Source: Sporosarcina sp. (GTDB lineage Bacteria > Bacillota > Bacilli > Bacillales_A > Planococcaceae). Taken from it: 64,000 nt of DNA. Positions within the stretch are counted from its first letter, which is position 1, and every line of letters starts with the position of its first letter. This document shows, in pieces, positions 21,906-30,977 of the stretch. Made by a program: the position numbers and the translations under genes. The notes under the pieces were generated by a model. That model searched no databases. It had not been told where the DNA came from and worked only from the letters and a program-made list of their open reading frames with translations. The stretch spans positions 60,924-124,923 of the forward strand of contig JARIDO010000027.1 in assembly GCA_029263895.1 (NCBI GenBank), written 5' to 3'.

Positions 21906-22472
21906 ATGTTACAAGATTACGAGTTAAAGAGTGTAAAATCCAAATTTGAAAAATGTTTACCATATATTGAACTACTAGTTGCTGTCATTATCATTCAAGC
22001 GCTCATTTTATTATTCACTGGAGCTGAAGAAGAAGAGGGAACCATTCGCTTTAGATTGCTGGCACACTCGAATGCACAAATAGATCAACGTGTCAAAATG
22101 GACATTCAAGACGAAATAGAACCTTTAATTAAAAAAGCAATGAAAGATTCATCAACAAAAGAACAACTTGGGGATAACTTAAAAGCGATTGAACCTGAAA
22201 TTATTAGTGCAGCAAAAGAAATTGCAGGTAGTAAAAACATCAAATTGGAACGTAAAAATGCACTAATTCCACCGAAACGCTCTGGTTTATTCATTCATCC
22301 GCAGTCATTTTATGATGCATATATATTAACAATTGGTAGCGGTCGTGGGGATAACTGGTGGTGTGCTGTGTTTCCGGATGTGTGTTTCGGGGATAAAGAA
22401 GCTGTAGAAGTGGATAGAGAAGAAGAAGAGGTCACTTTCTTTTTATGGGAGTGGATAAAGGGGATATTTTAA
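21906..22472 (+). CDS. spoIIR: Stage II sporulation protein R
   Basis: Forespore-made signal that triggers SpoIIGA to process pro-sigma-E in the mother cell. 188 residues with one membrane segment near the N-terminus (ELLVAVIIIQALILLF), then the SpoIIR domain: RFRLLAHSNAQIDQ, LTIGSGRGDNWWCAVFP and VCF. The start ATG follows TAGGAGGGG. A sigma-F-type promoter is seen just upstream. B. subtilis has the same prfA-prmC-spoIIR-ywlC order, and the chromosomal position near the origin is thought to matter for its timing. Confidence 0.94.
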   Translation: MLQDYELKSVKSKFEKCLPYIELLVAVIIIQALILLFTGAEEEEGTIRFRLLAHSNAQIDQRVKMDIQDEIEPLIKKAMKDSSTKEQLGDNLKAIEPEIISAAKEIAGSKNIKLERKNALIPPKRSGLFIHPQSFYDAYILTIGSGRGDNWWCAVFPDVCFGDKEAVEVDREEEEVTFFLWEWIKGIF

Positions 22473-22605
22473 TCTTGTTATCCACTGGTATTGTGGATAA
22501 CTGTTGAAAATGTGTATAAGAGGTGATTTTTTTAATGAAAACAAAAGTTCTTTCTGTGGATAAAATGTTAGGGAATGAAAAAAAATATAAACACGCTGTG
22601 GATAT
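22450..22605 (+). promoter_or_regulatory. DnaA-box cluster (six 9-mers in 156 bp)
   Basis: Sites: AGTGGATAA 22450-22458, TTATCCACT 22478-22486, TGTGGATAA 22492-22500, TGTGTATAA 22511-22519, TGTGGATAA 22555-22563, TGTGGATAT 22597-22605. Three match TTATNCACA perfectly on the minus strand, and the others have one mismatch. The cluster spans the spoIIR end, the gap and the start of tsaC. From memory, the ywlC locus is one of the reported DnaA-binding clusters of B. subtilis. Confidence 0.75.
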
Positions 22606-23563
22606 ATTGAAAAGTGGTGGTCTAGTTGCGTTTCCGACTGAAACGGTTTATGGGTTAGGAGCACTAGCCACGGATGAACAAGCAGTACGAAAAATATTTG
22701 AAGCAAAAGGGCGACCTTCTGATAATCCACTTATTGTACATATAGGAAATCCTGATCTTATTTCTTTGTTTGCTACAACTATCTCGGAGCATGCAGAGCG
22801 CTTAATAGAAGCATTTTGGCCAGGACCTCTGACCGTTGTATTAAAAAAGAAACCTGGCATTATTGCTCCAAGTGTCACGCCTGGAGTTGAAACGGTAGGT
22901 TTACGAATGCCAGACCATCCAGTAGCTCTAGAGTTATTGAAAGCATTAAATGGTCCTATAGCAGCTCCAAGTGCAAATCGAAGTGGTAAACCTAGCCCAA
23001 CAACGGCTTATCATGTAGCGGATGATTTATCGGGCCTTATTCCACTTATTATGGATGGAGGTCAAACGGGTATTGGTGTTGAATCGACTGTAATTGATAT
23101 GACCACTACACCTCCAACAATATTACGTCCCGGTGGAGTGACACGTGAAATGATTGAATCTAAAATTGGACCCGTTACGATTGCTAATGATAACAGTGAT
23201 GATCAGGCACCAAGAGCCCCGGGAATGAAGTATATGCACTATGCGCCGAAAGCGCCTTTATTCGTCATTAGTTCAGATATAGAACGATTAACAGAGGCGG
23301 TTAGGACTTTGCAAAATGAAGGTAAACGTGTAGCGGTTATAACACCAAATGAATTAGAGGTAGCGATAGCGGACTGGCAATTTTTTGTTGGACATCAACT
23401 TGATAAAGAGGCAATCGCAGCAAATCTCTACGGTGCTTTACGTCAATGTGATCTAACAGAAGCAGATACTATTTTGGCAGTGGAAACAGACTTAGATGGA
23501 GTTGGAACAGCGATCATGAATCGATTGATGAAAGCAGCTGATGGACAACGCTATTCACAATAA
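22535..23563 (+). CDS. tsaC: Threonylcarbamoyl-AMP synthase (Sua5/TsaC type)
   Basis: Makes threonylcarbamoyl-AMP from Thr, bicarbonate and ATP for the t6A37 tRNA modification. 342 residues, the long Sua5 form: a YrdC domain (VAFPTETVYGLGA, KGRPSDNPL, APSANRSGKPSPT) followed by the C-terminal Sua5 domain after the APRAPGMKYMHYAPKAP linker. Counterpart of B. subtilis YwlC. ATG 22535 is 9 nt after AGAGGTGA; the ORF-track GTG is part of that RBS. Its 5' end contains two sites of the DnaA-box cluster. Confidence 0.94.
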   Translation: MKTKVLSVDKMLGNEKKYKHAVDILKSGGLVAFPTETVYGLGALATDEQAVRKIFEAKGRPSDNPLIVHIGNPDLISLFATTISEHAERLIEAFWPGPLTVVLKKKPGIIAPSVTPGVETVGLRMPDHPVALELLKALNGPIAAPSANRSGKPSPTTAYHVADDLSGLIPLIMDGGQTGIGVESTVIDMTTTPPTILRPGGVTREMIESKIGPVTIANDNSDDQAPRAPGMKYMHYAPKAPLFVISSDIERLTEAVRTLQNEGKRVAVITPNELEVAIADWQFFVGHQLDKEAIAANLYGALRQCDLTEADTILAVETDLDGVGTAIMNRLMKAADGQRYSQ

Positions 23564-23632
23564 AGGGCACGTATGACCTCGTCGGACTTCGCATAGTATG
23601 AATGGATGCGGAATTCGGGGAGGTATTTTAAT

Positions 23633-24136
23633 TTGGTAGAGCTGTTCGCAGCGGGTATTACTTCCATTGACATAATAGTCGTCTATGCATTTTTGTCAAT
23701 TAGAAAAGGGAAACTAGTGTTGGCATTATGGACAGCGCTCCTAAACATGTTATTTCCACTGCTCGGGTTTATTACGGGTGAGATGTCGGCAACTATTTTC
23801 ACGGCATGGAGCGGTTTACTATCTGGGTTATTACTAGCTTTGATTGGATTACATATGCTCTTAGAAGAAAATAGTGGTACGATGTATCCTAGGCAAGTTC
23901 ATCCTTTTTTGATTGCTTTAGCAGTTAGTATCGATACATTTTCAGTGAGCGTATCATTTGGTATGCTTCACATGGACAAAATGTTATTTATAGTAGCGTC
24001 GGGCTTATTTTCTTTTCTTCTTGCATATTCGTCTTTACGTATAAAAAATCATTTAGGAATAAAAAATGGAAAAGGAATTCGTAAATTTGCGGGTTTTGCC
24101 TTATTGATTATGGGAGTATGGTCATGTTTTAATTAA
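23633..24136 (+). CDS. mntP: Manganese efflux pump MntP (YwlD)
   Basis: 167-residue membrane protein with about six helices. MntP-type repeats carry intramembrane Asp residues: AGITSIDIIVVY in helix 1 and ALAVSIDTFSVSVSFG in the middle. Such proteins export Mn(II). The start is TTG 23633, 9 nt after GGGGAGG; the ORF-track ATG 23606 precedes the RBS. Position between tsaC and ywlE matches B. subtilis ywlD. No Mn riboswitch is visible in the 69-nt gap. Confidence 0.85.
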   Translation: MVELFAAGITSIDIIVVYAFLSIRKGKLVLALWTALLNMLFPLLGFITGEMSATIFTAWSGLLSGLLLALIGLHMLLEENSGTMYPRQVHPFLIALAVSIDTFSVSVSFGMLHMDKMLFIVASGLFSFLLAYSSLRIKNHLGIKNGKGIRKFAGFALLIMGVWSCFN

Positions 24137-24193
24137 AATGCCTGTTTCTTTTATCATATAAGTAAGGTATTCTATAGGGAGTGGGTGAGTTTT

Positions 24194-24640
24194 TTGAATA
24201 TTTACTTGATATGCACTGGGAACACATGTAGAAGTCCAATGGCAGAGGCGATTTTACGCTCAAAAGCGATTGATGGAGTCAGCGTTCGATCTGCAGGCAT
24301 CCATGCTGTAGATGGACAAGCGATTTCAAAGCATGCTAAGACGTTGATTTTAGAGGCAGATATGCCATATACACCAGTATCAAGAGCGCTCACTGAACAG
24401 GATGTTGAATGGGCTGACCTCATTTTAACAATGACCGTAGGACACAAAATGACATTAACGTATGCTTTGCCTGAAGTGACAGAAAAAATCTACACATTAA
24501 AGGAGTTTGTTGGGCCAAATTCCAATGAAGATGTACTTGATCCGTTTGGCGGAAATTTACATACATATCGAAAGACGTTTGAAGAGTTACGACAATTAAT
24601 GCAGAAACTTGAATTGAAAGTGGTGGAGGGACAAGCATGA
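24194..24640 (+). CDS. ywlE: Protein-arginine phosphatase YwlE
   Basis: Low-molecular-weight phosphatase fold of 148 residues. The P-loop CTGNTCRS carries the Thr that gives phospho-arginine selectivity in B. subtilis YwlE. The general-acid loop DVLDPFGG is present. YwlE counteracts the McsB arginine kinase. TTG 24194 gives [10 protein letters not shown], matching the family; GTG 24185 lies in the RBS (GGGAGTGGGTGA). Its stop overlaps the start of the chemoreceptor gene (ATGA), an arrangement not found in B. subtilis. Confidence 0.93.
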   Translation: MNIYLICTGNTCRSPMAEAILRSKAIDGVSVRSAGIHAVDGQAISKHAKTLILEADMPYTPVSRALTEQDVEWADLILTMTVGHKMTLTYALPEVTEKIYTLKEFVGPNSNEDVLDPFGGNLHTYRKTFEELRQLMQKLELKVVEGQA

Positions 24641-25929
24641 AGAAAAATAAAAAGAAGTTCGGTCTTAAGTTTAAACTTGTTTTATTTGTTGCTGTACTTG
24701 CAATCGTGACTTATTCAACAAGCGCATTTTTCATCAATATTTTACAACCGAAATTTTTCCCTAATTTTAATGAACTTAGTTTTGAAGTGATGACATATGC
24801 AATGGGCATTTTCTGGTCTGCTGTATTAGCTGCGGTATTCGGTTCGATTTTAGTGAAGCCACTACAAAACTTAGAAGCAGCAGCAATTCAAGTTGCAGAA
24901 GGTAAAATTGGTAAAGACATTGAGTTACCAAACTCTTCCGATGAAATTCGTTCTGTAGCGGAAGCGTTTAAACATATGGTTCTTAATTTAAGAACGATTG
25001 TTGGGCAAATTGAAACGAACTTTGAAAAAACGGCTTCAACTGTTGACCAGTTATCAGATGAAACAGGAACGGCTGCAAAACAAGCCGATGCAGTAGCGAC
25101 AACAATTATGGAAATTTCAGCTGGCGCAGAAGAATCTGCAGTATCTATTCAACAAACAGCAGAAGCGATAGAAGATGTTAGACTGCTTGCCGTTGAAGTT
25201 AGTAATCGTTCAGAAGAGTCGAGTGAACGTTCAAAAGAAATGCTAACCGAACTAAAACGAACAACAGAAGTATTCCGAACATTAGTTGGTGGAATTAGGG
25301 ATATGTCAAGGCAAAGCGAATTATCACTTAGTACAATTCGGCAACTTGATGAAAATGCGCAAAAGATTGGTGAAATTGTTCAACTGGTCGGCAATATCGC
25401 TGCACAAACGAACCTACTAGCGCTAAACGCCTCTATAGAAGCAGCACGTGCAGGAGAACACGGTAAAGGATTTGCGGTAGTCGCTGAAGAGGTCCGCGTG
25501 TTGGCAGATGAAAGTGCTAAAGCTGTCCAAGGAATTTCTGCACTTGTTGTAACAATTCAATCCGATGTTTCAAAAGTTGTAAATGAAATGGAGCAACAAG
25601 TAAAAACAGCTGCAAATGAAGCGAGTCGTGCAAACGAAACAAGTGAAAATGTTGAAGCGATGTCGACGAAAGTAAACGGCATGGCAGATTCTGTTATAGA
25701 AATTAAAAAGTTTGTAGAGCTACAATTAGCGAATATTGAAACGACTGCTCGTCAATCGCAAGAAGTCGCAGCTATTGCAGAAGAAACATCTGCGAGTGCT
25801 GAAGAAGTTAGAGCGACAACTGATGAGCAAGTTCATTCGATTGAAAAAGCTGACGCAATGGCTGTCGAGCTTAAAAAACAATCAGAAGAGCTATACAATG
25901 TCATCAACCAGTTTGATCGTACAACGTAA
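24637..25929 (+). CDS. Methyl-accepting chemotaxis protein without a large sensor domain
   Basis: 430 residues. There are two membrane helices (about 11-31 and 48-68) with only a ~15-residue outside loop. A HAMP-like segment ([18 protein letters not shown]) follows, then a methyl-accepting signalling domain with the conserved hairpin [20 protein letters not shown] and [10 protein letters not shown]. It has no obvious periplasmic ligand domain, so the stimulus may be membrane-related, or it may work in clusters with other receptors. It overlaps ywlE by 4 nt (translational coupling) and is followed by a strong terminator. It therefore splits the usual ywlE-rpiB-ywlG run. Confidence 0.92.
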   Translation: MKKNKKKFGLKFKLVLFVAVLAIVTYSTSAFFINILQPKFFPNFNELSFEVMTYAMGIFWSAVLAAVFGSILVKPLQNLEAAAIQVAEGKIGKDIELPNSSDEIRSVAEAFKHMVLNLRTIVGQIETNFEKTASTVDQLSDETGTAAKQADAVATTIMEISAGAEESAVSIQQTAEAIEDVRLLAVEVSNRSEESSERSKEMLTELKRTTEVFRTLVGGIRDMSRQSELSLSTIRQLDENAQKIGEIVQLVGNIAAQTNLLALNASIEAARAGEHGKGFAVVAEEVRVLADESAKAVQGISALVVTIQSDVSKVVNEMEQQVKTAANEASRANETSENVEAMSTKVNGMADSVIEIKKFVELQLANIETTARQSQEVAAIAEETSASAEEVRATTDEQVHSIEKADAMAVELKKQSEELYNVINQFDRTT

Positions 25930-25937
25930 AACTTTTC

Positions 25938-25976
25938 AAACACAGTACACATTTAAAGAGTGTACTGTGTTTTTTT
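25938..25976 (+). terminator. Terminator after chemoreceptor gene
   Basis: AAACACAGTACAC/GTGTACTGTGTTT, a perfect 13-bp stem followed by Ts. Confidence 0.9.
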
Positions 25977-26028
25977 GGGGGAAAAATGATAGAATGAGTT
26001 GTGAGTATATTAAGAAAAGAGGGACGTA

Positions 26029-26466
26029 ATGAAAATCGCGATTTCTTCAGATCACGGCGGTAATAATCTACGTCGTGAAATTATTGAATTACTAGCAGAA
26101 AAAGGTCTGGAATACGAAGACCTCGGTCCAAAAGATGATGAATCAGTTGATTATCCGGATTACGCGAAACCTGTTGCGGATGGTGTTGCTTCAGGTAATT
26201 TTGACCGTGGAATTTTAATTTGCGGTACTGGAATCGGCATGTCGATTGCTGCTAACAAAGTGAAGGGCATTCGATGCGCACTTGTGCACGATGTATTTAG
26301 TGCGAAAGCAACGAGAGAACATAACGACACGAACGTTCTTGCGATGGGTGAACGCGTGATAGGTCCAGGACTAGCAAGAGAAATCGTGTCAACATGGTTG
26401 AGCACACCTTTTAGTGGTGGCCGTCATGAACGCCGTATAGAAAAGTTAATAGAGCTCGAAGGATGA
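26029..26466 (+). CDS. rpiB: Ribose-5-phosphate isomerase B (YwlF)
   Basis: Interconverts ribose-5-P and ribulose-5-P; 145 residues. SSDHGG at the N-terminus, the catalytic Cys in LICGTGIGMSIAANK, and the GGRHERRI phosphate-binding tail are all there. ATG follows AAAGAGGGACG. YwlG starts 20 nt later. Confidence 0.94.
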   Translation: MKIAISSDHGGNNLRREIIELLAEKGLEYEDLGPKDDESVDYPDYAKPVADGVASGNFDRGILICGTGIGMSIAANKVKGIRCALVHDVFSAKATREHNDTNVLAMGERVIGPGLAREIVSTWLSTPFSGGRHERRIEKLIELEG

Positions 26467-26486
26467 AGTGACGAGGTGATAACAAA

Positions 26487-27053
26487 ATGGATGCATTGAA
26501 CGTATGGCAACTTCAGATAGAACAGTTGTTATCTGAGATGGCCGAACAAGCTAGCCCAAAACACGGAACGGTTTTTGTAGTAGGGTGCTCCACTTCAGAA
26601 ATTGTTGGAAAACGTATTGGTACTGGGGGCGGTACAGAAGTAGCGGAAGTGCTTTTTGCACCTTTGTTACGTTTTGCTGAAGTATATAATGTTCATTTGG
26701 CTTTCCAAGGCTGTGAACATATTAATCGTGCATTAACGATTGAACGTCGCACAGCAGAGAAGTTCAATTTGGACATTGTATCAGTTATTCCAGCGATTAA
26801 TGCAGGTGGCTCTATGTCTGCTTATGCTTATCAAAACATGCAAGACCCGGTTGTTGTTGAAACAATCCAAGCAAGTGCTGGAATTGATATAGGACAAACT
26901 CTAATTGGGATGCACTTAAAGACGGTCGCTGTACCAATCCGAACGTCCATCAAACAAATTGGAGAAGCAATTGTTACTGCTGCAACAACTAGACCGAAAC
27001 TCATTGGCGGAGATCGGGCGATATATTCAGATCCAACACTTTTTGATAGATAG
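26487..27053 (+). CDS. ywlG: YwlG family protein (DUF436)
   Basis: 188 residues, TIGR01440/DUF436 family. The motifs VVGCSTSEIVGKRIGTGG, FQGCEHINRALTIER and INAGGSMSAYAYQNM are strongly conserved and look catalytic or cofactor-binding, but no activity is established to my knowledge. It consistently lies between rpiB and glyA in Bacillales, suggesting a link to one-carbon or sugar-phosphate metabolism (inference). RBS GAGGTGATAA. Confidence 0.88.
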   Translation: MDALNVWQLQIEQLLSEMAEQASPKHGTVFVVGCSTSEIVGKRIGTGGGTEVAEVLFAPLLRFAEVYNVHLAFQGCEHINRALTIERRTAEKFNLDIVSVIPAINAGGSMSAYAYQNMQDPVVVETIQASAGIDIGQTLIGMHLKTVAVPIRTSIKQIGEAIVTAATTRPKLIGGDRAIYSDPTLFDR

Positions 27054-27108
27054 TACTTGTAAGGGAAATTCATTCTAAAATAGAAAATAGAAAAGGGGAA
27101 ATGACGAG

Positions 27109-28362
27109 ATGGATTTGACGAATGTGAAACGTGCAGATGAAGCAGTATTCGAAGCTATAATGGCTGAAAAGAAGCGGCAAAATAGCAATATTGAATTAAT
27201 TGCATCTGAAAACTTTGTAACAGAAGCTGTTATGGAAGCGCAAGGTTCATACTTAACAAATAAGTACGCAGAAGGCTACCCGGGTAAACGCTATTACGGT
27301 GGTTGTGAACATGTTGACGTCGTCGAAAATATCGCGAGAGATCGTTTGAAAGAAATCTTTGGCGCGGCATACGCAAATGTTCAGCCTCATTCAGGTGCTC
27401 AAGCGAACATGGCAGTCTATTTCACCGTTTTAGAACCAGGCGATACTGTTTTAGGTATGAATCTATCTCATGGTGGCCATTTAACACATGGTAGCCCGGT
27501 GAACTTTTCTGGCGTTCTATACAACTTTGTTGACTATGGAGTAAATGAAGAAGATGAACTAATCGATTACGAGGATGTTCGTCAAAAAGCACTCGAGCAC
27601 AAGCCGAAAATGATTGTAGCTGGCGCAAGTGCGTATCCACGTGAAATCGACTTCGCAAAGTTCCGTGAAATTGCAGACGAAGTAGGCGCTTATTTATTTG
27701 TAGATATGGCTCATATTGCTGGTCTTGTAGCGGTCGGTGAGCACCCGAACCCCGTACCGCATGCACACTTTGTAACATCAACAACACATAAAACACTTCG
27801 TGGACCGCGTGGCGGGCTCATTCTAGTGAACGAAGAATTTGCAGAAGAATTCGGGCGCAAACTCGACAAATCTATTTTTCCTGGAATTCAAGGCGGTCCA
27901 CTTATGCATGTAATCGCAGCAAAAGCTGTCGCATTCGGCGAAGCGCTACAACCTGAATTTAAGACATATATTCAACAAGTGAAGAAGAATGCCCAAGCAC
28001 TTGCTAAAGCATTTATCGAAGAAGGCATTGACATTGTATCAGGTGGAACAGACAATCACCTATTACTTGTCAATCTTCGTTCACTGAATATAACAGGTAA
28101 AATCGCAGAACACGTTTTGGACGAAGTCGGAATCACTGTCAATAAAAACACAATACCTTTCGACACAGAGAGTCCATTCGTTACATCAGGTATTCGAATC
28201 GGTACACCTGCTGTCACAACAAGAGGTTTCAAAGAAGAGGAAATGAAAGAAATTGCCTCTATTATTGCTAAACTACTAAAAAATCATGAAGATGAAAACA
28301 TTAAAAAAGAATCTTATGAGCGCGTTATCGCACTAACAGATAAATTTCCGCTATATGCATAA
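27109..28362 (+). CDS. glyA: Serine hydroxymethyltransferase
   Basis: PLP enzyme converting serine plus tetrahydrofolate to glycine plus methylene-THF, the main one-carbon source. 417 residues. The PLP lysine is in [14 protein letters not shown]; the N-terminal [10 protein letters not shown] and [15 protein letters not shown] loops are canonical. ATG after AAAAGGGG. It ends in a strong terminator, and the 41-nt repeat array B lies downstream. No T-box or glycine riboswitch is seen in the 55-nt gap upstream. Confidence 0.96.
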   Translation: MDLTNVKRADEAVFEAIMAEKKRQNSNIELIASENFVTEAVMEAQGSYLTNKYAEGYPGKRYYGGCEHVDVVENIARDRLKEIFGAAYANVQPHSGAQANMAVYFTVLEPGDTVLGMNLSHGGHLTHGSPVNFSGVLYNFVDYGVNEEDELIDYEDVRQKALEHKPKMIVAGASAYPREIDFAKFREIADEVGAYLFVDMAHIAGLVAVGEHPNPVPHAHFVTSTTHKTLRGPRGGLILVNEEFAEEFGRKLDKSIFPGIQGGPLMHVIAAKAVAFGEALQPEFKTYIQQVKKNAQALAKAFIEEGIDIVSGGTDNHLLLVNLRSLNITGKIAEHVLDEVGITVNKNTIPFDTESPFVTSGIRIGTPAVTTRGFKEEEMKEIASIIAKLLKNHEDENIKKESYERVIALTDKFPLYA

Positions 28363-28363
28363 C

Positions 28364-28392
28364 AAAATCTCCCCCGTTATGGGGGAGATTTT
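28364..28392 (+). terminator. Terminator after glyA
   Basis: AAAATCTCCCCC/GGGGGAGATTTT, a perfect 12-bp stem. Confidence 0.85.
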
Positions 28393-28432
28393 ACTATGAG
28401 AAATAATATAATATGATCCCGCGCTTGTGAAA

Positions 28433-28526
28433 TTGCGTTTGCGCCCGCAAAGTTGTTCAAACGCCCGAAAGTGTATCTCGCGCGCCCGCAAAGTTGCGCA
28501 AACGCCCGAAAAGTTTCGCGCGCGTG
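28433..28526 (+). repeat. 41-nt repeat array B (~2 copies)
   Basis: GCGCCCGCAAAGTTG starts at 28441 and again at 28482, exactly 41 nt apart, each followed by CGCCCGAAA. Same family as arrays A, C and D. The ~300-nt glyA-upp gap contains the glyA terminator, this array and the upp promoter. Confidence 0.88.
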
Positions 28527-28601
28527 TCACTATAAAATACAACAAGTGAAACACTCAAAAAATTCTTCATTTATAAATATCTCTTAACGTTTACCATCTC
28601 G

Positions 28602-28631
28602 ATGACGAAAATCATTTCTTTCTGTTATAAT
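28602..28631 (+). promoter_or_regulatory. Putative upp promoter
   Basis: ATGACG (28602-28607), 18-nt spacer, perfect TATAAT (28626-28631). Confidence 0.6.
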
Positions 28632-28663
28632 GAACAGGACATTTCGAAAAGGAGCGATACTAT

Positions 28664-29293
28664 ATGCCAAAAGTACACGTTTTTGATCATCCGTTGATTC
28701 AGCACAAACTAACGTATATACGAGATATTAACACTGGGACAAAAGAGTTTAGAGAATTAGTTGATGAGGTTGCAACATTAATGGCTTATGAAATCACACG
28801 TGAACTTCCTTTGAAAGAAGTGGAAGTGGAGACGCCGGTTTGTAAAGCGAAAACAAATGTACTTGCTGGTAAAAAGTTAGGTATTGTACCGATTTTACGT
28901 GCGGGCATCGGTATGGTTGAAGGGATTCTAAATTTGATCCCTGCGGCAAAAGTTGGTCATATTGGGTTATACCGTGACCCTGAGACGTTTCAACCTATCG
29001 AATATTACGTGAAACTACCTTCTGATGTTTCTGAACGTGACTTTATTCTTGTTGACCCAATGTTAGCGACAGGTGGTTCTGCTCTTGCTGCTGTTGAGTC
29101 ACTAAAGAGTCGGGGGGCAAAGCATATTACATTTATGTGTTTAATTGCTGCTCCTGAAGGTGTAAAAGCGTTAACGGAAGCACATCCCGATGTAGATGTC
29201 TATATTGCAGCATTGGATGAAAAGTTAGATGAAAAAGGCTACATCGTACCAGGACTTGGTGATGCAGGCGATCGTCTGTTTGGAACAAAATGA
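28664..29293 (+). CDS. upp: Uracil phosphoribosyltransferase
   Basis: Salvage of uracil to UMP using PRPP; 209 residues. The PRPP loop is [17 protein letters not shown], and the uracil-binding end is [21 protein letters not shown] after AAAGGAG. The epimerase gene follows 19 nt after the stop and is probably co-transcribed. Confidence 0.96.
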   Translation: MPKVHVFDHPLIQHKLTYIRDINTGTKEFRELVDEVATLMAYEITRELPLKEVEVETPVCKAKTNVLAGKKLGIVPILRAGIGMVEGILNLIPAAKVGHIGLYRDPETFQPIEYYVKLPSDVSERDFILVDPMLATGGSALAAVESLKSRGAKHITFMCLIAAPEGVKALTEAHPDVDVYIAALDEKLDEKGYIVPGLGDAGDRLFGTK

Positions 29294-29312
29294 CTCGAGA
29301 GGCGTGAATGTT

Positions 29313-30434
29313 TTGACACGTAAATGGAAAGTAATGACGATTTTCGGAACGAGACCAGAGGCTATAAAAATGGCTCCTCTTGTTTTAGAATTAGAAAAGC
29401 ATCCAGATCAAATTGAATCGATTGTAACTGTGACAGCTCAACATCGACAAATGTTAGATCAAGTTCTTCATACATTTGGGATCACTCCAGATTACGACCT
29501 AAATATAATGAAAGATCGTCAAACATTAGTAGACGTTGCAACCCGTGGTCTTGAAGGACTCGATGGGATAATGAAAGAGGCGAAGCCTGATATTGTTCTC
29601 GTTCATGGTGATACTTCAACAACATTTATTGGCAGTTTGGCGGCATTTTACAATCAAATTTCAGTGGGGCATGTTGAAGCTGGTCTCAGAACGTGGGACA
29701 AATACTCTCCGTATCCAGAGGAGATGAATCGTCAATTAACAGGCGTGATTGCAGACCTTCATTTCTCGCCGACTGAAAAGTCAGCACAAAACTTGTTAGA
29801 TGAAGGTAAAACGCAGGAAAGAATCTTTGTAACAGGTAATACAGCGATTGATGCGCTTCAAACAACGGTTCTTGAAAAATACAATCATCCTGTTTTGGAT
29901 AAAATCGGTTCGGACAAACTCATATTATTGACTGCACATCGCAGAGAAAACTTAGGCGAGCCAATGCGTAATATGTTCCGTGCCATTAATCGATTACTTG
30001 CTGAACATGATGACATTCAGGTCATCTATCCAGTGCATATGAATCCGGCTGTTCGTGAGGTTGCAGATGAGTTATTAGGGAACAATAATAGAATTCATTT
30101 AATTGAGCCTCTAGAAGTAATAGATTTCCATAACTTTGCAGCTAGATCTCATATCATCTTGACAGATTCTGGAGGTATTCAAGAAGAAGCACCATCTCTT
30201 GGTAAACCTGTCATTGTCTTAAGAGATACAACTGAACGTCCGGAAGGAATCGAAGCCGGTACTTTGAAATTAGCTGGCACTGATGAAGAAACAATTTATA
30301 ACTTGACGAATGAGTTGTTATTGAATGAGGAAGAATACAAGAAAATGGCGCATGCCTCAAATCCGTATGGAGATGGTCAAGCTTCTCGTAGAATCGTTGA
30401 AACATTGCTAAATTATTTATCTTCGTTGAGATAA
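29313..30434 (+). CDS. mnaA: UDP-N-acetylglucosamine 2-epimerase (non-hydrolysing)
   Basis: Converts UDP-GlcNAc to UDP-ManNAc, used for teichoic-acid linkage units; 373 residues. FGTRPEAIKMAPL, the catalytic HGDTSTTF and HVEAGLR, and LTDSGGIQEEAP match MnaA/YvyH closely. The ORF track starts inside upp. The TTG at 29313, about 9 nt after GAGAGGCG, gives MTRKWKVMTIFGTRPEA and fits relatives. The next 540 nt up to atpI hold no gene. Confidence 0.94.
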   Translation: MTRKWKVMTIFGTRPEAIKMAPLVLELEKHPDQIESIVTVTAQHRQMLDQVLHTFGITPDYDLNIMKDRQTLVDVATRGLEGLDGIMKEAKPDIVLVHGDTSTTFIGSLAAFYNQISVGHVEAGLRTWDKYSPYPEEMNRQLTGVIADLHFSPTEKSAQNLLDEGKTQERIFVTGNTAIDALQTTVLEKYNHPVLDKIGSDKLILLTAHRRENLGEPMRNMFRAINRLLAEHDDIQVIYPVHMNPAVREVADELLGNNNRIHLIEPLEVIDFHNFAARSHIILTDSGGIQEEAPSLGKPVIVLRDTTERPEGIEAGTLKLAGTDEETIYNLTNELLLNEEEYKKMAHASNPYGDGQASRRIVETLLNYLSSLR

Positions 30435-30574
30435 AAGAAGAATGCGGATACCGACTTCTAATGTTCGACTGAATAAGTAATTAGAACTAAAGTTATCTCA
30501 TATGACGCCACCTTTGTGGGAAGATTATGAAAATAGCATTCCAATTTTGTCGATTGTTTGACAATATTTATAGT

Positions 30575-30592
30575 TTGTGAAGAATTTCACGG
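30575..30592 (+). promoter_or_regulatory. Candidate Rex (NADH-sensing repressor) operator
   Basis: TTGTGAA-GAAT-TTCACGG against the Rex consensus TTGTGAA-N4-TTCACAA: 12 of 14 positions match. It ends 7 nt before the -35 of the presumed atp promoter and overlaps the spacer/-10 region of a second TTGACA (30558). Confidence 0.45.
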
Positions 30593-30599
30593 GAATCAA

Positions 30600-30628
30600 T
30601 TGACATCAATTTTTGGCTATTGTATGCT
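30600..30628 (+). promoter_or_regulatory. Putative atp operon promoter
   Basis: Perfect TTGACA (30600-30605), 17-nt spacer, TATGCT (30623-30628). Confidence 0.65.
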
Positions 30629-30977
30629 TACAAAGGTTAATGATGATAGGGTTTCACACATAATTGAAACAATTCTGCAACTGTCGATGTAAAGATATTG
30701 CAACTATCTTGTCTTTACACATTGAAAATGTAGAATAGCTTCGATTTCTAGATTGTGGATATCTTTATCTTATTGTATTATTCACTGGTTTACTTACCAT
30801 ACGACACCACTCGCGCAACTTTTAGGTTCAATCCGTTTCAAAGTCTATGCTTGCATGTGGCTGGGATATGTAACGTGAACCCCTCGCTTTTTCCATAAGT
30901 TCAGTTTGCAACTTCATTGAAACGTTGTTGTGATGTAGCATACAATTCCAAAATATGTGTCGGGAGAATAACTTACC

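Larger units (their letters stand above)
30435..30977 (+). other. Gene-free regulatory stretch upstream of atp operon
   Basis: About 540 nt with no credible ORF. It holds a Rex-like palindrome (30575-30592), a strong promoter (30600-30628), an inverted repeat GTTTCA-N8-TGAAAC (30651-30670) and a hairpin TGTAAAGATA...TATCTTGTCTTTACA (30688-30719). No terminator is obvious after mnaA, so some read-through into atp is possible. The leader from the promoter to atpI would be about 340 nt. Confidence 0.6.

Noticed and set aside
27054-27108. T-box or glycine riboswitch before glyA
   Set aside because: The gap is only 55 nt, with no terminator or conserved stem.
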